Positions 1 to 5,132 of a DNA stretch of 5,132 bases are shown in pieces. The DNA comes from Weeksellaceae bacterium (GTDB lineage: Bacteria > Bacteroidota > Bacteroidia > Flavobacteriales > Weeksellaceae): positions 1 through 5,132 of the forward strand of contig JAQVDG010000192.1 of assembly GCA_028698395.1 (NCBI GenBank). The letters are read 5' to 3'. The position numbers and the translations under genes were made by a program. Positions within the stretch are counted from its first letter, which is position 1, and each line of letters begins with the position of its first letter. The notes beneath the pieces are model-generated. The model made no database searches. It was not told the DNA's origin and saw only the letters and a program-made list of their open reading frames with translations.

Positions 1-1163
1 TAGTGCCGAGTAAGAGTATATATCGCACACTTTGCTCTGGCAACGATAAAAACGATATTCAGTTTCCATCCTTTGGAATTGACAATAGCTTCAAGTCTTT
101 TGCCTTTAAGAATAAAGAACAATTTGAAGATTTTCTTTTTACTGGTAGTATCTTGAAAAAACCCTTTCGCCGCTTGAAGTATACTGACGTTGATATGTTT
201 GTTTATCCTGTTTCTATTAAAGGAGAAGAAATCAACGCAAAAGACTATGATGATTTCTTTTTTGAGAAAAAAGATGAATCGCGTCTTGAAAATGACCCAA
301 TTTTCTCAATTTTAAGCAATGAAGGGGCAATCCGGTTTAATCGATTCGATTTTGTATTTGCAGACAATAGTGGAAATACAACAACAGATTTAATCGAACT
401 AACAGGGATAGAAAAAAGTACTTTACGAACAATAAATCAAACAATTGATACTATTGCAAAAGAAATCAATCTCGAAAGAAATTCTGAATTAGACTCAATC
501 AATGAATTCAATAAACTTCAAATTGAGATTTCTTTTCGAAATATCTTAGGGAATACCTTTGTCGACAGCAATGGATATTTGGTTTTCAAACCAAATGCAA
601 AATACAAATCACATCTTTTAGCTGCTTTACCATTGATCTATTCTGCCAATTATTACAATGATGATTTACTGCTACCATCATTTGTTCAGGTCTCAGAATT
701 TATTGTCCGTAATGTTGAAAAGAAGTTCATATGGTACAATTATGCAGATTTAAAATACCACTTCAAGTTTCTAATGAAAATTCAAAACTCTAAAACCGAT
801 AGATTTATGGAAATTACAACATCAGAAAGTTATCAAATCGGGTTCATGCTAGGAGGAATGGCAAAGAACCTGAGCCAAGAGATCAATTCTTTTGAGAAGA
901 ATTATGTGGGTAACCTTACCCGTAGAGTAGGAACCTTGTCCGATTTCATCAAACTGAAAAATGAAATTGAGCAGAAACTGATCATGCACGACAAAAGCAA
1001 GTTTACATTCCAAACATCGTACGATTTAGCCCAAAAGGTTAAAGAATTCAATTCAAGATACGACAAAGAGGAATGCGCTTTTGGCTTTATGGAGAGTTAC
1101 TTCAAACCAATTCTCAAAAAAGACCCAGCAACAAAAAAAGAAGACGAAATAAATATTCAGTAA
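1..1163 (+). CDS. cas8b: Cas8b large subunit of type I-B Cascade (Csh1/TM1802-like), 5' end cut by the window edge
   Basis: This is the C-terminal 386 or so residues of the large subunit of the type I-B crRNA-guided surveillance complex. In this family the protein recognises the PAM and stabilises the R-loop. The frame is still open at the left edge: the codon straddling the edge ends in TA and so cannot be a stop. The GTG at 3-5 is therefore probably an internal Val codon. Family members usually run to about 550-650 residues, so an N-terminal part is missing. Numbering from that GTG, residues 113-146 contain an FDFVFAD segment followed by an ELTGIEKSTLRTI stretch, which I recognise as Csh1-like. 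Residues 258-386 look mostly helical, with YQIGFMLGGMAKNL (277-290), a KNYVGNLTRRVG segment (299-310) and a late FGFMESYF (360-367), as in the helical C-terminal bundle of Cas8b. No Cys-pair zinc site is visible in this part. It stops 19 bases before cas7. The family call rests strongly on context, because Cas8 proteins diverge fast; the exact Csh1 versus TM1802 label is less certain. Confidence 0.88.
   Translation, partial: VPSKSIYRTLCSGNDKNDIQFPSFGIDNSFKSFAFKNKEQFEDFLFTGSILKKPFRRLKYTDVDMFVYPVSIKGEEINAKDYDDFFFEKKDESRLENDPIFSILSNEGAIRFNRFDFVFADNSGNTTTDLIELTGIEKSTLRTINQTIDTIAKEINLERNSELDSINEFNKLQIEISFRNILGNTFVDSNGYLVFKPNAKYKSHLLAALPLIYSANYYNDDLLLPSFVQVSEFIVRNVEKKFIWYNYADLKYHFKFLMKIQNSKTDRFMEITTSESYQIGFMLGGMAKNLSQEINSFEKNYVGNLTRRVGTLSDFIKLKNEIEQKLIMHDKSKFTFQTSYDLAQKVKEFNSRYDKEECAFGFMESYFKPILKKDPATKKEDEINIQ
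774..1163 (+). other. Possible internally translated Cas11b small subunit inside cas8b
   Basis: Type I-B systems lack a separate small-subunit gene. In some of them the helical C-terminal part of Cas8b is also made as an independent protein, Cas11b, from an internal in-frame start. Here the candidate in-frame ATGs are at 774 (giving 129 residues), 807 (118), 846 (105) and 858 (101). The first two give a size close to known small subunits and cover the predicted helical bundle. Both have AT-rich leaders, which is how starts commonly look in Bacteroidota. A perfect AGGAGG lies at 851-856 but is only one base from the ATG at 858, which is too close for normal use. The start is not decided by the sequence, and this remains an inference from the family. 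Confidence 0.3.
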
Positions 1164-1182
1164 CATTTAAAACTAATAAGAA

Positions 1183-2130
1183 ATGACAACTCAAGTAAAA
1201 AAATCAGAGATTCTATTTTTGTACGAGACTTCGTATAATATTCCTAATGGTGATCCTTTTACAGGAGAACAACGTTACGATGAAGAAACAAAGAAAATTT
1301 TGGTTAGTGATGTACGAATGAAGCGTTACGTACGAACCTATTTTGAGGAAAAAGGATACCACATTTATGTGAGTGAGAAAACTGGAGCTGGTAAAAGTGA
1401 CTCAAAGGGAGTTCTAAAATGGATTGCTGAAAACAGAAATGAGAAAAAGCTTACTGATATAGGTGAAATATTGAAAGAACAAATTGATGTTCGATTATTT
1501 GGCGGCATATCAACACTAAAAGATGACGAGACTAAGATGATAAAGGTTGATAAAAATGTTTGTAAAAATGGCCATGTTCAATTTACTGGACCTGTTCAAT
1601 TTGCTCTATTAAATCCATCTCTTAATAAAGTAAATTTAAGAATGCATCAAAATACGACGCATTTTATGTCGAAAGATACCAATACACAAGGCTCAATTGG
1701 CACGACAACTTTAGTTCCCTATTCTTTGGTTCAGATACACGGGTGGGTAAACCCTAAAGTGGCTAAAAAAACAGGAATGACGACTGAGGATTTGAAATTG
1801 ATGTACGAAGGGCTTTGGTATGGTACGAGCGGTGATGGAAGTTCTCATTCGCGGACTAAAGTTGGTCAAAACTCTGTTCTTTTGCTTGAAATTGAATATT
1901 CTGAGAACAACCAAAAGATTTACGGGGTTGATCGCTTGATTGAGTTAAAGCCCAAAGACGATAAAAAAGGTGAACAACTAAGGAGTATGGATGATTTTGA
2001 ACTTGATTTCTCCAAATTACTGGAAGCAGCTGCGACAGAAAAAGTTGAAAAAATAAAATTCTATACAGAAATCGATTCGATAAAGTCTCAACTGGCCGGT
2101 AAACCTAAAATTGAAGCAATTACATTATGA
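1183..2130 (+). CDS. cas7: Cas7 backbone subunit of type I-B Cascade (Csh2 family)
   Basis: This 315-residue RAMP protein is the repeated backbone subunit: several copies polymerise along the crRNA spacer and present it for pairing with target DNA. The N-terminus has the Csh2/Csd2 signature, a beta strand ILFLYE (10-15) followed by NIPNGDPF (19-26), then RYDEET (31-36) and KILVSDVRMKR (38-48). Other family-like segments are IDVRLFGGIS (91-100), FTGPVQF (124-130), a GSIGTTTLVPYSL segment (160-172) and YEGLWYGTSGDGSSHSRTK (198-216). The length is normal for Csh2 (about 280-330 residues). The ATG at 1183 is chosen because it leaves a short N-terminal tail before the first strand and lies 19 bases after the cas8b stop. 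Its leader (ACTAATAAGAA) is AT-rich without a clear Shine-Dalgarno sequence. The stop overlaps the cas5 start. In family members the thumb and loop regions set the regular kink of the crRNA; those residues cannot be assigned here by eye. Confidence 0.95.
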   Translation: MTTQVKKSEILFLYETSYNIPNGDPFTGEQRYDEETKKILVSDVRMKRYVRTYFEEKGYHIYVSEKTGAGKSDSKGVLKWIAENRNEKKLTDIGEILKEQIDVRLFGGISTLKDDETKMIKVDKNVCKNGHVQFTGPVQFALLNPSLNKVNLRMHQNTTHFMSKDTNTQGSIGTTTLVPYSLVQIHGWVNPKVAKKTGMTTEDLKLMYEGLWYGTSGDGSSHSRTKVGQNSVLLLEIEYSENNQKIYGVDRLIELKPKDDKKGEQLRSMDDFELDFSKLLEAAATEKVEKIKFYTEIDSIKSQLAGKPKIEAITL

Positions 2131-2837
2131 AAGGTTTCCAACTTATCATAGAAGGTAATTGGGGGCATTTCAAAAAACCGGAAACGAATAACAATCCGTT
2201 GTCTCACGATTTGATAACCAAAACTGCATTGATTGGACTTATCGGAGCTGTTTTGGGTATTGAACGTGAAGATATGAAAAGCAAATTTCCACAACTATCC
2301 GAAGATTTACTTTATGGGGTTCAGTTGCTTAATCCGGTTAAGAAGATTTCATGGGGTTTTACCAGCAGGACGGCAATCAGCCCAACAGCTGAAGGTACTC
2401 CAAAGTATTTTGAGTTTTTGAAAGACCCCAAATTTCTGGTTTCAATTGCTTTGAATAATGAAAGGTCTATTCAAATCTTTGATGAATTTATACATTCAAT
2501 TAAAGATGAAAAGACTGTTTATCCACCTGTTTTGGGATGGCACAATTGCCCTGCTAACCTAAAGTGGGAATCGGAAGGCAATTTTTCTGCAATGGAAAAC
2601 GGAATATTTGAAACTAAAGGCTTTGTGCTTGCTGGGGAACATATTCCAAAAGATATTCTGGGTGGTTTTCGAGTTGGTTTCGATAGAATGCCAACCTATC
2701 AAACAGATGACTTTTGGAATCTTCCGGAGAAGTATAAGAATGTGATTTATCCCGATTGCCCTCATTCAATTCAAGTTGAAGGAGTGTTCTACGAATATCA
2801 TTCATCAAAAGGTGCTGAAAAATGGTGTCTGATATAA
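2127..2837 (+). CDS. cas5: Cas5 subunit of type I-B Cascade (Cas5b/Cas5h type)
   Basis: This 236-residue RAMP protein caps the foot of Cascade, where Cas5 holds the 5' handle of the crRNA and contacts Cas8b and the first Cas7. The N-terminal ferredoxin-like fold opens with FQLIIEGNWGHFKKPETNNN (residues 4-23), then SHDLITKTALIGLIGAVLGIE (26-46). This is the highly recognisable Cas5h block, with the GxWGHFxKPETN motif and the small-residue helix after it. A second family-like piece is LLYGVQLLNPVKKISWGFTSR (61-81). The length is typical for Cas5h (about 220-250). The start is the ATG of the ATGA overlap with the cas7 stop, and no other nearby ATG would keep the first strand. In type I-B, crRNA cutting is done by Cas6, so a catalytic role for this Cas5 is not expected. 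The last 16 bases overlap the start of cas3, and the protein ends in Cys-Leu-Ile. Confidence 0.95.
   Translation: MKGFQLIIEGNWGHFKKPETNNNPLSHDLITKTALIGLIGAVLGIEREDMKSKFPQLSEDLLYGVQLLNPVKKISWGFTSRTAISPTAEGTPKYFEFLKDPKFLVSIALNNERSIQIFDEFIHSIKDEKTVYPPVLGWHNCPANLKWESEGNFSAMENGIFETKGFVLAGEHIPKDILGGFRVGFDRMPTYQTDDFWNLPEKYKNVIYPDCPHSIQVEGVFYEYHSSKGAEKWCLI
2807..2812 (+). promoter_or_regulatory. Weak ribosome binding site for cas3
   Basis: AAAAGG ends nine bases before the ATG at 2822, inside the 3' end of cas5. It is a partial Shine-Dalgarno match at a usable distance and supports ATG 2822 as the cas3 start. Given the 16-base overlap, translation coupled to cas5 is at least as likely to drive initiation. 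Confidence 0.35.
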
Positions 2838-5132
2838 CATTGCTAAAATCTCACCCTGACAAGCCATTGTTAAAGCATGTTCAGGGCGTGATAGATAATA
2901 CGAAAAAGCTAACCAACTCTCGTTTTGCGGAGTTAGTAGCTATTTTTCATGATTTGGGAAAAATAAATCCAAACTTTCAGGACAAACTTGACCCGCTAAA
3001 AGCTGCAAGTGGATATGCTAACCATGCCTATTTGTCAGCTTATGCTTTCTTTTGCGCTTTTTGTTGCAACAAGAAAAATGCGGATGCTCTAAAACAATTC
3101 CTTGATGTAAGCGAATTAACACAAAACGATTTGATTGCCTTGTCAGTGATTATAGCAAAGCACCACGGCAATTTGCCCGATTTTACGCCTGTTGATTACA
3201 ATGGTACCGGTGCAAGTATTTTATCGAAGGATGAAAATTATGCGTTGTTTAAATTTCTGGAGACAGAACAAGAGTTACCGACTTATGATTTTGCCAATCA
3301 TTTTATTCCAATTGATGATTTCCGGGAATTCATATTGAATCCCAGAATGCAGCAAGGCTATTCAGAGAAGTTTACTTTCAATGGAAACAAGAATGAATCT
3401 GCATTGGATTTTTTCATTGATTATCAATTTGCTTTTGCAAGCGTGCTACAAGCAGATAAAGCTGATGCGGGAAATATCGGAAACATCATCGAAGAACAAA
3501 AAACAGCTATTCATTCATTTTCTTCTAGTATTAGTTTACAACTGGATTCTTATTTGAAAAAACTAAAGCAGGATACAGAGCTCAATAAATTAAGAACTGA
3601 AATCAGGGAAAATGCTCTTCAGAATATTCAGGATGGATTGAAAGAAAACAAACAGGTTTTTGAACTCACAGCTCCAACAGGTTCAGGAAAAACATTAATG
3701 CTTCTTTCTTTGGCTTCTGAAATAATTAAGTCCAAAGGAGCTAAGCGAATTATTTACGGATTACCGTTTCTTTCAATTACAGAACAGGTGGAAGCCGAAG
3801 TTCTGAAGATATTTGAAGGCCATGAAGATTCCATTCAAAGAATTGATTCAAAATCGGAAAATCACAGGTTCGAAAAAGTTCAGGAAGAATTGGATTACAA
3901 TCCATCCGAAGAAATGATAAAGGAGGCAAATATTCTCGAATTTCAGGAAAATACATTTGCTTATCCTTTTGTAATTACAACATTTGTCCGTTTTTTCGAA
4001 ACCCTATTGAGTAATCGGAATAGCGAATTACTTAAGCTCCCTAACTTTTCAAATTGCATTTTCTTATTGGATGAAATCCAAGCATTGCCGCCCCGGCTGT
4101 ATGGTTTCTTTGTTGCTTACTTAAACCGATTTTGCGAGAAATTTGGCAGCTATGCAATCATATCAACAGCAACACAGCCAAATTTTGAATTGCCAAAGGA
4201 CAATTCTTTCGCATTGAAATTCTTTAAACAGTATTCTAATCCTTATCCCTTGTTGCCTTTAAGCTACTTCAACAATCATCTCTTTAATCGATATCAAATT
4301 GATTTACATAAAGAGCCAATTGATTCAGAAACATTAAAGGATTCTATTCTCTCTGAAAATAGTTCTACTTTGGTTATTCTGAATACAATTGATGATACGA
4401 AGGAACTTTATAAACTACTTCTTGAAGAATACGACAAAGAAGAGGTGCTGTTATTAAATACACATTTAACTCCGCGCCATCGAAAAGTAAAAATCTACTT
4501 GGCAAAAAGACGATTGCGTCAAAACAAACATGTAATCGTTGTTTCAACTCAATTGATTGAGGCTGGAGTAGATATTGATTTTCCTGTTTTATACCGAGAT
4601 TTTGCTACGGTTGCAAGTATTGTTCAATCTGCAGGAAGGTGCAACCGGAACGGGAAGCTGAATAATTTAGGGAAGGTCAAGCTATTTAAGTTGCAGAATA
4701 AAGGTAAAATCCGATCAGAGTTAATTTATCGTGGTAGAGATAAAGAGATCCTGCGGTTCACAAAAGAGTCGTTCTCTAATGAAAAATATCAGGAAAAGGA
4801 GCTTATTGATGTTCAGAAAGAATTTTTCCTTCGCATTCAATCTGAATTGAATTTTGCTAAACACACGCAAAATAGTCCAAAACTTGAATTTGACTTTTTG
4901 AAAGACATTCAGGAATGTATGTATGAAAAGATTGGTAAATTCCAGATCATTGACAAACAACTTTTTGGTGAAGAAATCCAGTATTATGTGCCTTGCAATT
5001 ATAATGACAACAATTTTGAAGTTCTTTTAAAGCTTCAATCTGAACTTATAGTCTTGTTTAAAGAGAATGCAGAAAAAGGAAGGATTAGAGCAAAAAAGAA
5101 ATCAATTCAAATACAATTGAAAAAAATGTCTG
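2822..5132 (+). CDS. cas3: Cas3 HD nuclease-helicase, type I-B, 3' end cut by the window edge
   Basis: Cas3 is recruited to target-bound Cascade. Its HD domain nicks and degrades single-stranded DNA with divalent metal ions, while the superfamily 2 helicase unwinds DNA 3' to 5' using ATP. Translating from ATG 2822 gives 770 codons without a stop up to the window end. HD domain (about 1-240): H19, the pair H43-D44 followed by LGK, H68 in NHAYLSAY, H114-H115 in KHHGN, and D212 in QADKAD, a full metal-binding set. Helicase: Walker A APTGSGKT (284-291), motif Ia region YGLPFLSITEQ (312-322), motif II LLDEIQ (415-420), motif III STATQP (448-453), motif V STQLIEAGVDIDFP (575-588) and motif VI QSAGRCNRNG (602-611) with two arginines. 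Nothing catalytic is missing. The C-terminal accessory domain is only begun at the edge, so tens of residues are probably missing. GTG at 2825 is an alternative start that changes only one residue. The start lies in the end of cas5 (16-base overlap), implying co-transcription and likely coupled translation. Confidence 0.96.
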   Translation, partial: MVSDITLLKSHPDKPLLKHVQGVIDNTKKLTNSRFAELVAIFHDLGKINPNFQDKLDPLKAASGYANHAYLSAYAFFCAFCCNKKNADALKQFLDVSELTQNDLIALSVIIAKHHGNLPDFTPVDYNGTGASILSKDENYALFKFLETEQELPTYDFANHFIPIDDFREFILNPRMQQGYSEKFTFNGNKNESALDFFIDYQFAFASVLQADKADAGNIGNIIEEQKTAIHSFSSSISLQLDSYLKKLKQDTELNKLRTEIRENALQNIQDGLKENKQVFELTAPTGSGKTLMLLSLASEIIKSKGAKRIIYGLPFLSITEQVEAEVLKIFEGHEDSIQRIDSKSENHRFEKVQEELDYNPSEEMIKEANILEFQENTFAYPFVITTFVRFFETLLSNRNSELLKLPNFSNCIFLLDEIQALPPRLYGFFVAYLNRFCEKFGSYAIISTATQPNFELPKDNSFALKFFKQYSNPYPLLPLSYFNNHLFNRYQIDLHKEPIDSETLKDSILSENSSTLVILNTIDDTKELYKLLLEEYDKEEVLLLNTHLTPRHRKVKIYLAKRRLRQNKHVIVVSTQLIEAGVDIDFPVLYRDFATVASIVQSAGRCNRNGKLNNLGKVKLFKLQNKGKIRSELIYRGRDKEILRFTKESFSNEKYQEKELIDVQKEFFLRIQSELNFAKHTQNSPKLEFDFLKDIQECMYEKIGKFQIIDKQLFGEEIQYYVPCNYNDNNFEVLLKLQSELIVLFKENAEKGRIRAKKKSIQIQLKKMS

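Noticed and set aside
3..5. GTG at the left edge as the true start of cas8b
   Set aside because: The frame stays open to the window edge and the product would be far shorter than Cas8b family members, so this is most likely an internal Val codon.
1164..1182. Gap between cas8b and cas7 as a promoter or terminator
   Set aside because: At 19 bases it is too short for an independent promoter, and it holds no inverted repeat with a T-run; it is just an AT-rich leader for cas7.
1711..1914. Reverse-strand reading frame of 67 codons inside cas7
   Set aside because: It lies wholly within a well-supported gene in the opposite direction, shows no recognisable motif and is a typical shadow frame.
3921..3926. 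A second AGGAGG inside cas3 as a possible internal ribosome binding site
   Set aside because: No ATG, GTG or TTG lies at a suitable distance downstream in any useful frame; the bases encode Lys-Glu-Ala in Cas3.
4064..4081. DEIQ in place of the DExH form of helicase motif II in Cas3
   Set aside because: The Asp-Glu pair needed for metal and ATP chemistry is present, and Gln in the fourth position is a common variant in Cas3 of this group, so it is not a defect.
4721..4960. Reverse-strand reading frame of 79 codons, rich in Phe and Leu, inside cas3
   Set aside because: The hydrophobic look comes from the complement of Lys/Glu-rich, A-rich cas3 codons; it overlaps the intact Cas3 frame and has no supporting start signal.

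Overview
The window is one uninterrupted stretch of a type I-B CRISPR-Cas interference operon, all on the + strand. The order is the 3' part of cas8b (large Cascade subunit), cas7 (Csh2-type backbone subunit), cas5 (Cas5b/Cas5h-type) and cas3 (HD nuclease fused to a helicase). The DNA is AT-rich and the genes are tightly packed. The starts have AT-rich leaders with little or no Shine-Dalgarno sequence. These traits, with this gene order, suggest a Bacteroidota genome, but that is an inference from style and not from a marker gene.

Layout: bases 1-1163 hold the C-terminal 386 or so residues of Cas8b, whose start lies upstream of the window. After a 19-base gap comes cas7 (1183-2130). Its stop overlaps the cas5 start in an ATGA junction (2127-2130). 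cas5 (2127-2837) in turn overlaps the start of cas3 by 16 bases (2822-2837). cas3 is open from 2822 to the last base (770 complete codons plus one base), so its C-terminus is outside the window. There is no gene-free stretch longer than 19 bases, and I see no CRISPR repeat, RNA gene, mobile element, terminator or promoter.

How the parts work together: Cas8b, several Cas7 copies and Cas5 assemble on a crRNA into the type I-B Cascade. Cas8b recognises the PAM and starts unwinding, Cas7 coats the spacer RNA and Cas5 caps the 5' handle. Target binding then recruits Cas3, which nicks and unwinds the non-target strand and degrades it. All HD-nuclease and helicase motifs visible in Cas3 are intact, so the system looks functional. 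The crRNA-processing gene cas6, the adaptation genes (cas4, cas1, cas2) and the array are not in the window; in comparable loci cas6 lies upstream of cas8b and the others lie downstream of cas3.

The main point of interest is that the 3' end of cas8b may also encode a separately translated small subunit (Cas11b) from an internal start. This is known in other type I-B systems but cannot be proven from sequence alone. I found no evidence of a new, undescribed system here.
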